Assembly (NCBI GenBank): GCA_900541865.1
Contig: UQLO01000003.1
Location: 1 to 64,000 of the forward strand
DNA: 64,000 nt
Direction: 5' to 3'
From: an uncultured Porphyromonadaceae bacterium
GTDB lineage: Bacteria; Bacteroidota; Bacteroidia; Bacteroidales; Muribaculaceae
Position numbers and translations under genes: made by a program. Below the pieces are notes generated by a model. The model was not told where the DNA came from. It worked only from the letters and a program-made list of their open reading frames with translations, and searched no databases. Below, in pieces: positions 25,675 through 35,149 of this stretch. The number at the start of each line of letters is the position of its first letter. The stretch's first letter is position 1.

Positions 25675-26997
25675 ATGCTTACCGCAGAGGAACTACGCCG
25701 CCGCGCCGCCGACCGGCTCGGCATCACCGCCTTCAACGCCATGCAGGAGGCGGCAGCGGCCCTGAAGGCCGGCAGCCGCTCGCTTTTGCTCGCTCCTACG
25801 GGAGCGGGTAAGACGCTTGCTTTCGCAGTGCCCTTTCTGGCCTCGCTGCCAAAGCCCGACGGCACGCCCTGCGGTCTGATAATAGCTCCCACGCGCGAGC
25901 TGGCTGTGCAAATCTACGAAACTGTGCGCCAGCTCGCCGCGCCGGACTATAAATGCTCCGCCTTCTACGGCGGCCACAGCATGCAGGCCGAAACGGCCTC
26001 TCTGAGCGGCCGCCCCGACATCATAGTGGCGACTCCGGGGCGTGTGCTCGACCACCTCAAGCGAGGTGGCCTGTCGCTGCACGGGGTGCGCTCACTGGTG
26101 CTCGACGAGTACGACAAGGCTCTCGAGTTAGGCTTTCAGGCCGACATGAAATCTATAGTGGGGCGGCTGCGCAATGTCAGCACCCTCATATTGACCTCGG
26201 CGACGCGGGCTTCGGCCATTCCGGACTTTATGGACGCCACAGGCATGGCCACACTCGACTTCTTCGACGCGCTCACGCCGGCGCCGCAGCTCGACATTGC
26301 CCGCATCGACAGCGCCGACACCGACAAACTGGCCACTCTTGCGCAGGTGCTGGAGCATTTGGGCGCCCGCACGCTGGTGTTCGTCAACCATCGCGAGGCG
26401 GCCGAGCGCACCGCGCAGTCTCTGGCGCGCCTTGGAGTGGCTGCCGGCCTCTACCACGGCGCTCTGGAGCAGGACGACCGCGAGCGCGCCCTGATACTCT
26501 TCGCCAACGGCACTACTCCGGTTCTGATTGCCACCGACCTTGCGGCTCGCGGGCTCGACATTCCCGAGGTCGAAACCGTGGTGCACTACCACCTTCCGGT
26601 ATCTCCCGAAGTGTGGACGCACCGCAACGGCCGCACCGCGCGTCAGGGCGGCAAAGGGCGCGTGCTGGCCATCATCAACGACAAGGACCGCATACCGCCG
26701 TTCGCCACCTTCGACCGCACCGAGACCGTCGAAGCACTCGGAGATGCCGCTCCTACGCCGGAGGTAATCACCCTCTACATCAACGCCGGTCGCAAGGAGA
26801 AAATATCGCGCGGCGACGTGGCCGGCTTCATCCTGGCCAATACGGACATAACGCCTGCCGAGCTGGGCCGCATCGACCTTCGCGACCACGCCGCTTTCGC
26901 CGCTGTGCCTGCCGCCAAGGCCCGCGGTGCTGTCGAAGCCCTCAAGGCGCACAAACTGAAGAACAAAAAAGTGCGCGTGAGCCAAATCAAGGGCTAA
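25675..26997 (+). CDS. DEAD-box-type RNA helicase with DEYD motif II
   Basis: 440 residues, two RecA-like domains. Motif I APTGAGKT (40-47), Ia APTREL (71-76), Ib TPGRVLDH, motif II DEYD (144-147) in place of DEAD, motif III SAT (175-177), then domain 2 with LVFVNHREAAERT, motif V ATDLAARGLDIP and motif VI HRNGRTARQG. The Q-motif region is weak. The Tyr in motif II keeps the two acidic residues needed for Mg-ATP. A C-terminal extension (about 360-440) ending in KAHKLKNKKVRVSQIKG may bind RNA. Specific RNA target unknown. Confidence 0.88.
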   Translation: MLTAEELRRRAADRLGITAFNAMQEAAAALKAGSRSLLLAPTGAGKTLAFAVPFLASLPKPDGTPCGLIIAPTRELAVQIYETVRQLAAPDYKCSAFYGGHSMQAETASLSGRPDIIVATPGRVLDHLKRGGLSLHGVRSLVLDEYDKALELGFQADMKSIVGRLRNVSTLILTSATRASAIPDFMDATGMATLDFFDALTPAPQLDIARIDSADTDKLATLAQVLEHLGARTLVFVNHREAAERTAQSLARLGVAAGLYHGALEQDDRERALILFANGTTPVLIATDLAARGLDIPEVETVVHYHLPVSPEVWTHRNGRTARQGGKGRVLAIINDKDRIPPFATFDRTETVEALGDAAPTPEVITLYINAGRKEKISRGDVAGFILANTDITPAELGRIDLRDHAAFAAVPAAKARGAVEALKAHKLKNKKVRVSQIKG

Positions 26998-27034
26998 CGC
27001 GCAATATTTTTCGGAGGGAGCCGATTTTTTTGAT

Positions 27035-27592
27035 TCAGATAGGCAGTTTGTAGGCAACGGCGAAGTCGATGCCCCACATCCTTTCGCCGTTGGCATAGGT
27101 TGTTGCGGGCATACTCACAGCAGCGCTGAGGCGCACGCGCTGCGTGTTGAAAGCAAACCCTGCGCGCCAGTAAAGCTGGAACATATTTGAATATGGAAAC
27201 GTAATGGGAGCACCATCGCCGATTTCCCTCGCCCTTATAAATTCGCAGTTGAGACGGGGTCCGGTGAAAACGTCGAAGCTAATTTCGTTCCGGAAGAGGC
27301 CGATTCTATAGCCGGCATCTCCTCCAAGCATCAGACCGCCACCAAGTTTATCGGCATCGCGGTAGTTTTTGATAAATACCGCAGCTTCCGGCAAAAGATA
27401 GAACCGCGGGGTAATGGAGAAAGTATAGCTTGCGCCTAATGCAGCCTCCCACGTTTTATTATGATATTGGAAGTCAGTCGTTTTAAGGCTCTGGTATCCG
27501 CTCGCAACTATGGAGAACCCGTTATCGCAAACCTGCGCCTGCGCACCGATGGCAAGCACAACTCCCATAAGGAGCAAAATAATGCGTTTCAT
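27035..27592 (-). CDS. Outer-membrane beta-barrel protein
   Basis: 185 residues with a signal peptide (MKRIILLLMGVVLAIGAQA). The mature part alternates aromatic/hydrophobic strands (WEAALGASYTFSITPRFYLLPEAAVFI, ISFDVFTGPRLNCEF, FQLYWRAGFAF) and ends in a strand closing with YKLPI, as in small eight-stranded barrels. No close relative with a defined role is recognised. A TAAATTTG -7 element (27623-27616, minus) lies 24 bp upstream. Confidence 0.65.
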   Translation of the reverse strand: MKRIILLLMGVVLAIGAQAQVCDNGFSIVASGYQSLKTTDFQYHNKTWEAALGASYTFSITPRFYLLPEAAVFIKNYRDADKLGGGLMLGGDAGYRIGLFRNEISFDVFTGPRLNCEFIRAREIGDGAPITFPYSNMFQLYWRAGFAFNTQRVRLSAAVSMPATTYANGERMWGIDFAVAYKLPI

Positions 27593-27970
27593 GTTATTGA
27601 GTTTGGTTACTGCTGCAAATTTAAATAAAAAATAAGAATGTATTAAAAATATTTTAGTTAATAATACTTAAATCATCCATAGGCTTCCTTGAGCAATAAC
27701 GGCTGTATTTTTTAGCTACTCGGGATTGTTAAATCCGATAGCAGGCGGCAGCGTGCGGGAAAAAGGAGCGGGAAAGACGGGGGTGACCCCTATTAACATT
27801 ATTTTGCACCACCTCACAAACAGGGCTTTTACCTCTGATTTACTGAGCATTATAGCCCTCACAAGCCTTGAGAGTCCGGGAGTGATTGCATAAAAATTTC
27901 CTCAATTGGATAATTTTTGCTTACTTTGCACCGCAAAATCTGAATTTACTAATTAAAAACCAAATCCGTC
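27593..27970. other. Intergenic region upstream of acpP
   Basis: No gene is seen in about 380 bp. It holds the -7 element of the barrel gene (27616-27623, minus strand) and, close to acpP, TTACTTTG (27921-27928), one mismatch from the -7 consensus and the same variant as at rpmB. The acpP promoter is most likely there. Confidence 0.5.
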
Positions 27971-28207
27971 ATGTCTGAAATTGCAGATCGCGTAAAAAGC
28001 ATCGTAGTGGACAAGCTCGGCGTAGAGCCCGAGAAAGTAACTGAAGAAGCATCCTTCATCACCGACCTCGGAGCCGACTCTCTGGACACCGTAGAGCTGA
28101 TCATGGATTTCGAAAAGGAATTCGGCGCCACAATTCCCGACGAAGAAGCTGAAAAGATCAAAACCGTCGGCGACGCTATCAAGTACCTGGAAGCTCACCA
28201 GGGTTAA
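27971..28207 (+). CDS. acpP: Acyl carrier protein
   Basis: 78 residues, highly acidic. The phosphopantetheine attachment site is S37 in LGADSLDTVELIMDFEKEF. Length and helices are canonical. It carries growing fatty acyl chains for type II fatty acid synthesis and is followed 176 bp later by fabF, the usual pairing. Confidence 0.97.
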   Translation: MSEIADRVKSIVVDKLGVEPEKVTEEASFITDLGADSLDTVELIMDFEKEFGATIPDEEAEKIKTVGDAIKYLEAHQG

Positions 28208-28383
28208 ACCCTCCGAGCCTCCTCAGTGCCGTGCCCTCCCGCAGGCTTCTCGCCGGCGCAGGCCATGCATCGTCAGCACTGACACCATACAGCCGCCGCA
28301 GTTACCCTACCGGGCAACCGAGGCGGTTTTTAATTTGACACAGCCGGAACCACGGTTCCGACCCAAAAAGAGATATAAACTAC

Positions 28384-29652
28384 ATGGAACTTAAAAGAGT
28401 AGTAGTGACAGGCCTGGGCGCCATCACACCTCTGGGCAACGACGTTGCCACAACATGGGAGAAGGCGCTTGCCGGCACCAGCGGCGCCGGCCCCATCACG
28501 CACTTCGACGCCAGCCTGTTCAAAACGCGCTTTGCCTGCGAGGTAAAGGGTTTCAACGGCGAGGAGCACTTCGACCGCAAGAAGCTTCGCCAGCTCGACC
28601 TCTATGCGCAGTATGCTCTTGTAGCAGCCCGTCAGGCCGTTGAGGACGCCGGTCTTGAGAAAGAAGGCTCCAACATCGACCGCAACCGCATCGGCGTTAT
28701 CGTAGCCGCCGGCATCGGTGGTCTTCACACTTTCGAAGAAGAAGCCGGATACTATGCTCTGAACGCCGACAAGGGTCCGAAGTACAATCCTTTCTTCATT
28801 CCCAAGATGATTGCCGACATCGCATCGGGCCACATCTCGATGGAATACGGCTACCACGGCCCCAACTACGGTGTTGTTTCGGCCTGCGCATCGTCCAACA
28901 ACGCCATCATCGATGCCTTCAACCTCATCCGTCTGGGCAAGGCCGACGCCTTCATCACCGGCGGTGCCGAAGCAGCCATCTTCCCGGCCGGCGTGGGCGG
29001 CTTCAACTCCATGCACGCTCTGAGCACCCGCAACGAGAGCCCCGAGACGGCTTCGCGCCCCTTCAGCAAGAGCCGCGACGGCTTTGTGATGGGCGAAGGC
29101 TCCGCTATCCTCATTCTCGAGGAGCTTGAGCACGCTCTGGCCCGCGGCGCCAAAATCTACTGCGAGGTAGCCGGCGGCGGCATGAGCGCCGACGCACACC
29201 ACCTCACCGCCACCCATCCCGAAGGCCTGGGCGCCATCCTCTCGATGCGCAATGCTCTGGAGGACGCCGGCATGACTCCGGCCGACATCGACTACATCAA
29301 CGTGCACGGCACGTCGACTCCTGTAGGCGACATCTCCGAGGTCAAGGCCATCGTTGAAGTATTCGGCGAAGAAGCCCACAAGGTGAACATATCGTCAACC
29401 AAGAGTATGACGGGCCACCTGCTCGGCGCTACCGGCGCTATGGAGGCTCTGTTCAGCATCAAGGCCGTTCAGGAAGACATCGTGCCTCCCACAATCAACC
29501 ACGAACCCGGCGACGAAGACGAGGAAATCGACTATACCCTCAACTTCACCTTCGACAAGGCCCAGAAACGCACCGTACGCGCTGCTCTTAGCAACGCCTT
29601 CGGCTTCGGCGGCCACAATGCCACCGTGATTGTGAAGAAGTTCGAGAAATAA
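28384..29652 (+). CDS. fabF: 3-oxoacyl-ACP synthase II
   Basis: 422 residues. The thiolase-fold catalytic triad is complete: C168 in GVVSACASSNNAI, H308 in NVHGTSTPVGD and H345 in SMTGHLLGATGA. The final NAFGFGGHNATVIV motif is intact. It condenses malonyl-ACP with acyl-ACP. Position right after acpP supports FabF rather than a secondary-metabolism ketosynthase. Confidence 0.96.
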   Translation: MELKRVVVTGLGAITPLGNDVATTWEKALAGTSGAGPITHFDASLFKTRFACEVKGFNGEEHFDRKKLRQLDLYAQYALVAARQAVEDAGLEKEGSNIDRNRIGVIVAAGIGGLHTFEEEAGYYALNADKGPKYNPFFIPKMIADIASGHISMEYGYHGPNYGVVSACASSNNAIIDAFNLIRLGKADAFITGGAEAAIFPAGVGGFNSMHALSTRNESPETASRPFSKSRDGFVMGEGSAILILEELEHALARGAKIYCEVAGGGMSADAHHLTATHPEGLGAILSMRNALEDAGMTPADIDYINVHGTSTPVGDISEVKAIVEVFGEEAHKVNISSTKSMTGHLLGATGAMEALFSIKAVQEDIVPPTINHEPGDEDEEIDYTLNFTFDKAQKRTVRAALSNAFGFGGHNATVIVKKFEK

Positions 29653-29675
29653 CTTTCGACCAAGAACCTGATTAT

Positions 29676-29712
29676 GCGTCCGGCTCCCGATTTCGGGCGG
29701 CCGGACGCTTCT
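29676..29712 (+). terminator. fabF terminator
   Basis: 8-bp stem GCGTCCGG/CCGGACGC with an inner CCCGA/TCGGG stem, followed by a T-rich tail (TTCTTATT). Confidence 0.75.
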
Positions 29713-29770
29713 TATTCAGGGTGCGGCAGAAAAGCCTTCAAAACACCCTTATCACCACCCCCACCCGGCC

Positions 29771-30394
29771 ATGAGATTTGAAACCTACACAGCAGGCGGC
29801 TCGACGGTGCACATCCCCGTTGCGGAGAGCTACGCCGACTGCTTCGAGCTTATCCGCAGCGACTCGTTCCGCCACAACGGGCGCCACGACAGTATTTTCC
29901 GCATATGGTTGGGCTCGCTGAGCCGCACGAGTATGGGGTTCTGCTTTTGGTTCCGGCTGGCCGGCTACCGGGGCTGGCTGCGACCCTTGGCCAAGATGAT
30001 GCTCCACCGCTACAAGCGCTACGGCCTTCTCATCCCGGCTCGCACCCGCATCGGCTACGGCCTCTATATCCAGCACTGCTGCGGCACGGTGATCAGCCCG
30101 GGCGCCGTCATAGGCAACAATCTGCACATCGGGCAGTTCACCACCATAGGGTCGAACACGGAGCGCGCCGCCATCATCGGCGACAACGTCTATATCGGTC
30201 CGGGCTGCTCTATCGTCGACGACGTCGAAATCGGCTCCGGGGCGTGCATAGGCGCCGGAGCGGTGGTGGTCAAGGATGTGGCGCCCGGCACTACGGTCGG
30301 CGGAGTGCCCGCCCGGCCCATAGGCGCGCAGCCACACCCGGAGTATATCCGCAACCCGTGGCCTCTGCCACAACAAAACACTGACCGACAATGA
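29771..30394 (+). CDS. Hexapeptide-repeat acyltransferase (serine acetyltransferase-like)
   Basis: 207 residues. The C-terminal half is a left-handed beta helix of hexapeptide repeats (IGYGLYIQHCCGTVISPGAVIGNN, IIGDNVYIGPGCSIVDDVEIGSGACIGAGAVVVKDV) closing with the VGGVPARPIG loop typical of SerA/NeuD-like O-acetyltransferases. The N-terminal 90 residues (HNGRHDSIFRIWLGSLSRTSMGFCFWFRLAGY) resemble those of sugar O-acetyltransferases in surface polysaccharide loci. Acceptor unknown. Its stop overlaps the next start (ATGA). Confidence 0.75.
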   Translation: MRFETYTAGGSTVHIPVAESYADCFELIRSDSFRHNGRHDSIFRIWLGSLSRTSMGFCFWFRLAGYRGWLRPLAKMMLHRYKRYGLLIPARTRIGYGLYIQHCCGTVISPGAVIGNNLHIGQFTTIGSNTERAAIIGDNVYIGPGCSIVDDVEIGSGACIGAGAVVVKDVAPGTTVGGVPARPIGAQPHPEYIRNPWPLPQQNTDRQ

Positions 30395-31068
30395 AAACAG
30401 CCATCATAGTAGCAATGGACAAGGAGCTGGCGCTGATGCTGCCCCTTATCGAGGACCGCGCCGAGGTCGCTATCGGCGACTTCACTTACCATACCGGGCG
30501 CATAGGGCGCCACGAGGTTGTGGTGGGCAAATGCGGCATCGGCAAGGTCAACGCAGCCTTAGGCGCGGCCGCCATGCTCGATACTTTCCACCCGGCGCTG
30601 ATGATCAACAGCGGCGTGGCCGGAGGCACCGGCGTAGGCGAGCCGGCTCTAAAGCCGCTCGACGTGGTTATGCCCGACGAAGTTGCATATCACGACGTGT
30701 GGTGCGGCCCCGGCACAACTCCCGGACAGGCGTCGGGCTTCCCGGCAGCTTTCCGCTGCCCGTTGCCGCCGCGCATGCGCGAGGAAATCGGCGCCCGCGG
30801 CGGCCTGCTGGCCAGCGGCGATGTTTTCGTCACCGGCGACGAGGCCATAGCGCGCGTGCTGGCCACACAGCCCCGGGCGGTGGCCGTCGATATGGAGTCC
30901 GGGGCCCTCGCCCAGACTTGCCATACCCGCGGGGTGCCTTTTGTGTGCCTGCGCGTTGTCAGCGACGTCCCCGGCGAGGGTGGCAACATAGCCGCCTACG
31001 AAAATTTCTGGGCCGACGCGCCCGAGCGCACCTTCCAGGCTGTCGAAAAACTGCTGGAACTGCTGTGA
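30391..31068 (+). CDS. mtnN: 5'-methylthioadenosine/S-adenosylhomocysteine nucleosidase
   Basis: 225 residues. Catalytic residues of the MTAN family can be placed: E12 (AMDKELALM), E169 in AVDMESGALAQ and D192 in VVSDVPGEGG. GKCGIGKVNAALGAA and NSGVAGGTG match the phosphorylase-fold core. It hydrolyses MTA and SAH to adenine and the thioribosyl sugar, recycling SAM by-products. Start overlaps the acyltransferase stop by 4 bp and its own stop overlaps the GTG of the next gene by 4 bp, a tightly coupled trio. Confidence 0.88.
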   Translation: MKTAIIVAMDKELALMLPLIEDRAEVAIGDFTYHTGRIGRHEVVVGKCGIGKVNAALGAAAMLDTFHPALMINSGVAGGTGVGEPALKPLDVVMPDEVAYHDVWCGPGTTPGQASGFPAAFRCPLPPRMREEIGARGGLLASGDVFVTGDEAIARVLATQPRAVAVDMESGALAQTCHTRGVPFVCLRVVSDVPGEGGNIAAYENFWADAPERTFQAVEKLLELL

Positions 31069-31736
31069 TAGAGTCGCTTAAGGACATACCCCGCACACCG
31101 GGTGCGCGGCGCATCAAGGCGTGGGTGGCCGAGGGCGAGCACTTGCTCCAGGACTTCAAATACGCCGTCAGCGACCCCCGCAAGATAGCTCGGAGCATAA
31201 GCGCCTTCGCCAACCACAGCGGAGGGCGGCTGCTCATCGGCGTGAAGGACAACGGCACCATCGCCGGGGTGCGAAACGAGGAGGACGTCTACGTTGTCGC
31301 AGCAGCCGCCGAGTCGTTCTGCGTGCCCGAGATAGAGGTGGATTTTCACGCCTACAGCGTCGACAGCGGTGTAACGGTGATGGTCGCCACTATCCCGGCG
31401 TCGGAGACGCGACCGGTCTACGTCCGCGAAAAGGAGGGTGAACTGCGTGCCTACTACCGTGTTGCCGACGAAAACATAGCGGCCCACGAGCTTATGGTCG
31501 ACGCCTGGGAGCACCGCACCCGCGAGCTGCCTCTGCTTCTCGGCGCCGACCACGCACGCCTGCTCGACACCGTCCGCAGCCGCGGACGCCTCAGCGCCGA
31601 CACTCGCGCACTGGCCCTGGCCATAGGAGCGGCCGAAGCCACGGCGCAACGCCTGGCCGTGGAGCTGGCCGCTGCCGGCGCGCTCGACTTCGAGCACACC
31701 TCCGGCGGCTTCTACCTCGTCATACCCAAGGGATAA
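31065..31736 (+). CDS. AlbA_2-domain protein
   Basis: 223 residues from GTG at 31065, chosen because GTGA overlaps the mtnN stop and the domain begins just after. Residues about 15-150 match the AlbA_2 (formerly divergent AAA_4) nucleic-acid-binding domain: EGEHLLQDFKYAVSDPRKIARSISAFANHSGGRLLIGVKDNGTIAGV, then YYRVADENI. The rest looks like a winged helix (LLDTVRSRGRLSADTRALALAIGAAEATAQRLAVELAAAGAL). Likely a DNA/RNA-binding regulator; target unknown. Confidence 0.78.
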   Translation: MIESLKDIPRTPGARRIKAWVAEGEHLLQDFKYAVSDPRKIARSISAFANHSGGRLLIGVKDNGTIAGVRNEEDVYVVAAAAESFCVPEIEVDFHAYSVDSGVTVMVATIPASETRPVYVREKEGELRAYYRVADENIAAHELMVDAWEHRTRELPLLLGADHARLLDTVRSRGRLSADTRALALAIGAAEATAQRLAVELAAAGALDFEHTSGGFYLVIPKG

Positions 31737-31840
31737 TCGCCGCGAAGAAAGCAAGTTACGCCTAGTCGGCGGGGATTTGAAATCCCCGCTCCATAACGTT
31801 GATGCGCCACCGGACCATAGCGCCTGCTATATGCGCGAAA

Positions 31841-32162
31841 ACGGCCGCAACGTATGGACCGTCGGCTTCAGCCGACGTCCTGTCCCGAAGGGATAATCCC
31901 ATGAATATCAGCGCCCCGGCAGAGGTCGAACCTCCGCGAATTTTGCCGAAAGGCGTTTGCGGACCGTGTTCGACCCCTGACGAGGTCGCCGTTTTCGGGG
32001 TGTGAACTTTTCCGGGGGCTGTCGCCCCCGGCTACCCTATTGAACCCCTACGGGGTTCTTATTTAATGGTTTAGACGCATTCCCGGGCTGGGATTTCAAA
32101 TCTGCGCCCAACGGCCGCAACGTATGGACCGTCGGCTTCAGCCGACGCCCTTTCCCGAAGGG
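31841..32162. repeat. Intergenic repeat array (GGCTTCAGCC type)
   Basis: A direct repeat starting ACGGCCGCAACGTATGGACC and running through a GTCGGCTTCAGCCGAC palindrome occurs at 31841-31878 and 32111-32148, each followed by a C(T)TTCCCGAAGGGA-like palindrome. Between them lie GGGGGCTGTCGCCCCC and the GAACCCCTACGGGGTTC stem-loop (32044-32060). No gene fits in 31737-32425. Confidence 0.7.
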
Positions 32163-32229
32163 AAGCCCCGCGAGGGCGTCCCCACTACTCTTTCTCCCTC
32201 TCAATCAGCGGCGCTCTCTAAAAAATTCG

Positions 32230-32237
32230 TAACTTTG
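32230..32237 (+). promoter_or_regulatory. -7 promoter element of the orphan gene
   Basis: TAACTTTG, perfect -7 consensus, about 190 bp before the ATG; no -33 TTTG at 19-21 bp. Confidence 0.45.
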
Positions 32238-32425
32238 CATCAGTAAGGCAAGCCCGACATCATAAACTCTTACGGCAATGCGGTCAAACTACCTTGCCTC
32301 AACATAAAACTCGGAGAATATCGCACACTCGGCGACCACATAGCTCCCGTGGGCAATTTCCCCAAGTGGAACGGCCAAATCCCCTCCCCAACCATAAGCA
32401 AACTTTGAAAAACTTACCTTCACAT

Positions 32426-33856
32426 ATGAAAGAACAATTTGATAATTTCCACTTTTTTAAAAAGTTGGCCGAAAGAGTATTCACCCTAAACTTAGGTGGT
32501 GAATACTCTGACAAAATACGTTTTGGTGAGAAGGGTGGTTACACAATTGAAAATGGTGCGTTGCCTCTTTTCAATGTTGCACAAATGTTTGTAAAGATGT
32601 ATTACAAACCATTCGGGGAGGATTTTCTTCGGGAGCAGCGTCATTTATTAAATAATTCTCAAAGTAAGTTGCTTACTTTTTTCCTCGACATATCTTCACG
32701 TGTCCTTTTCGATATGTCTGAGGATTATGAAAATGATCTCATTACCATATGCGAAGATTTAAACGTTGATTACGATCAAATCTATCGCAAAATTCATACT
32801 ATTTTCCCGATTTCAGACCGAACCGACTTTTGGGAATATGTGTCAAGCAACCTCTTTTCCGAATCATTAACAACACTCTCTATACTTACTCTTGCTTCTA
32901 TATATAATGAAACTTATGCTTTGGTCCGGGAGGAAGACCAAGATGAAATGGCTGAAATCCAAAGCGATTTCTTGACATATGTTCTTCAACATAGTAGCTC
33001 AAAGGAGCGAGCGAAAGTTACCAATCAATGTTTGAGAATTTTCCAAACCATCAATAAGTTTCATTTGGTAGGTGATTTCATTGAGAATGTGAATCAGATT
33101 CTTCGGCATACACTTAAACGCGGTGAAGAATATGTCTATTGGGATAAAGTTTCGTTCTTTAATGGTTTCTATCATTTGCCTCAGCCAAATTCCAAAACGG
33201 TTTTTTTTCATGTCTCCGATGAGCGTTCTCGCAATGCATTTAACAATCTTAAACCATATTTTCTTAAGAAGCTACCTCCCATACATGTCAAAATTGAAAA
33301 TGGTAAAATTGTAAAGATTCTCAATACGCAGGATTTAGCCGAATGCATAACTATGCTTGAACGTCAAATCATTGCACCTCCTAAGATTGCTGCAAACCAT
33401 ATTGCGAGAGCCCCTCGAACCTCGCGAAAAAACATCTCTAAAAGCGAAGCGCGAGAAATGTTGAAACAATATAAATCCCGCTTTGTTGACACGCTTTGCA
33501 ATCGCCATTTGGAGGAGTATAATGTAGTGTGTTGTCTCGAAAACCGCATCAATTCTAATGGAATAGTTTCCCCCGAATATGCTTTTATTTTTACGATAAA
33601 AGACTCTAATGGCCTTTTGACGCTCGCTTTTGAAAATTCAGAGGATTCAAGATGCACATATCTTTTCAAGACTCCCCGTAGGAGCTGGCAAAAATCTATT
33701 GATTTGATTTTTGATTTTTTCTCCTCAAACTCTGTCAATAAACGTCAGGCAATGGCACGGCGTGTTGTTGACCTTCAGTTACCCGGCAACTATGATTATC
33801 ATCGCGTAATGCACACCGATTATTTCAAATGGTTAGACCGTATTAAATTCTCTTGA
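32426..33856 (+). CDS. AT-rich orphan protein of unknown function
   Basis: 476 residues from the ATG at 32426; the frame is open 132 bp further upstream but that part is basic low-complexity and unlike the rest. I do not recognise a family. It is soluble by composition, with a charged, aromatic-rich helical N-terminal half (HFFKKLAERVFTLN, FWEYVSSNLFSESLTTLSILTLASIY) and a middle KNISKSEAREMLKQYKSRF. Its GC content is far below the neighbours (about 37 % versus 60 % by eye) and it stands alone between two arrays of dispersed repeats. This points to recent horizontal gain. Confidence 0.6.
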   Translation: MKEQFDNFHFFKKLAERVFTLNLGGEYSDKIRFGEKGGYTIENGALPLFNVAQMFVKMYYKPFGEDFLREQRHLLNNSQSKLLTFFLDISSRVLFDMSEDYENDLITICEDLNVDYDQIYRKIHTIFPISDRTDFWEYVSSNLFSESLTTLSILTLASIYNETYALVREEDQDEMAEIQSDFLTYVLQHSSSKERAKVTNQCLRIFQTINKFHLVGDFIENVNQILRHTLKRGEEYVYWDKVSFFNGFYHLPQPNSKTVFFHVSDERSRNAFNNLKPYFLKKLPPIHVKIENGKIVKILNTQDLAECITMLERQIIAPPKIAANHIARAPRTSRKNISKSEAREMLKQYKSRFVDTLCNRHLEEYNVVCCLENRINSNGIVSPEYAFIFTIKDSNGLLTLAFENSEDSRCTYLFKTPRRSWQKSIDLIFDFFSSNSVNKRQAMARRVVDLQLPGNYDYHRVMHTDYFKWLDRIKFS

Positions 33857-33910
33857 ACTATGGATGAACTCGATATTGCTGATTGTCTGATTGTTATTCC
33901 GTCCTGAGAC

Positions 33911-34200
33911 TATTATATTGAACCGCTGTGCGGTTCTTTTTAAATAGCTTATGCGGGCGGCATTCCCTTCGGGATGGGCGAGGGCTGAAGCCCTCGGTCC
34001 ATGCGTTGATGGCGCTTTCGCTGATTATAATGGCGTGGGCGGACGTTTGCGAGCTGGGAGCTCACCCACCTTGAGCCCACAACGCTTTGGGCCGGGGATA
34101 TAAACTATTGAAAAATAACTCCATATGAGTTCAATATAGAATGGGCGGGGTGACAACCCCTGAGACAGATAATCCCATGATTATCAGCAACTCCGGCAGG
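33911..34200. repeat. Second intergenic repeat array
   Basis: Holds a variant stem-loop (GAACCGCTGTGCGGTTC plus T-run, 33919-33940), GGGCTGAAGCCC with TCCATGCG (reverse-oriented relative of the 31.8-kb units), GGGGTGACAACCCC, and GATAATCCCATGATTATCAGC, which recurs with changes at 31891. No gene is seen in 33857-34222. Confidence 0.6.
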
Positions 34201-34222
34201 GATCAATTACCCGATGGTTGAA

Positions 34223-35134
34223 TCACTGATTCTTTTCGGGAGAGTAGGCTGCGAGGGTCTGGGCGAGCTCTGATTTGATCATTTCGATGAGTTCGGGGGG
34301 CTCGAGGACTGTCAGTCGGGGTCCGTGGCTGATTAGTTCGGCGACGAGGTCGTGGCTGATGCGCATTTTGTAGTGGAACACGCTGAAGCCGTCGTGGAGG
34401 CTTTCCTGCTGGGTGTGGTGTAGGGGAAGAGCACGCAAGTAGTCGGCTTCGCGTCGTTCGGCCCGCAGGGAGATGGTCTTAACGTCGCCTTCGTTGAAAA
34501 TTATGCCGAAGCTGTTTCGGAAGTATTCTTCGGGGTCGAATGTGGGGTCGGGTTCGAATGGCTGAGCGTCGACGGTGAGTTCGGAGATGCGGTCGAGGGC
34601 GTAGGTTTTGATGCGTCCGGAGTCGGTGTGGCGCCCGGTGACGTACCAACGCTGTCGGAAGATTTTGAGGAAGTATGGTTCTACGACTACACCGCGCGAG
34701 GGGTGTATCCGGCCGAAATGGTGGTAGTCGAAGCGGATTGGGAGGTTGCCCTTCAGGGCCTCCACCACCGGCGCGAGGTACTCACGGGCCGAGGGTACGT
34801 CCTCGAGGAAAATTTTGCCGGCCACCTGCCGGCTGCCGGCCAGGAGGTCGTTGGTGGCGGCGGTGTTGAGGAGCCAGTTTGTCACGCCTTCGCTATGCTG
34901 GTCGCCGCCGTCGGAGAGATAGTATTCGTAGGTAGCGGGGTCGCACTTTATTTCGACGTTGAATAGCTCTTCGACAGCCTGGCGGTAGTTGTAGAGCGTG
35001 CGCCTTGGGAGGGCCTCCCCCGCTGAGAAGCGGGAGAGGCGCCAAAGGCGGTCGAGTTCGTTGCGTGAGATACGGCCATAGCGGCGTATGGTGTCGACAA
35101 GCCAAATATAGCGTTGCAGGAGGTCGCGAGCCAT
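34223..35134 (-). CDS. WYL-domain transcriptional regulator
   Basis: 303 residues. N-terminal helix-turn-helix region (about 10-60: IRRYGRISRNELDRLWRLSRFS, LPRRTLYNYRQAVEELF) followed by a WYL domain (about 120-200) with IRFDYHHFGR, VEPYFLKIFRQRWYVTGRH and IKTYALDRISEL, and a WCX-like C-terminus. WYL proteins sense nucleotide or other ligands and regulate transcription. It is the last gene of the minus operon namZ-symporter-WYL (15 bp after the symporter), so it may control that cluster. Confidence 0.85.
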   Translation of the reverse strand: MARDLLQRYIWLVDTIRRYGRISRNELDRLWRLSRFSAGEALPRRTLYNYRQAVEELFNVEIKCDPATYEYYLSDGGDQHSEGVTNWLLNTAATNDLLAGSRQVAGKIFLEDVPSAREYLAPVVEALKGNLPIRFDYHHFGRIHPSRGVVVEPYFLKIFRQRWYVTGRHTDSGRIKTYALDRISELTVDAQPFEPDPTFDPEEYFRNSFGIIFNEGDVKTISLRAERREADYLRALPLHHTQQESLHDGFSVFHYKMRISHDLVAELISHGPRLTVLEPPELIEMIKSELAQTLAAYSPEKNQ

Positions 35135-35149
35135 GGCCGATGTTTTTTA

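Noticed and set aside
30531..31064. Long upstream extension of the AlbA_2 gene
   Set aside because: It overlaps mtnN in another frame and is Arg-rich; the GTG at 31065 overlaps the mtnN stop and starts just before the domain.
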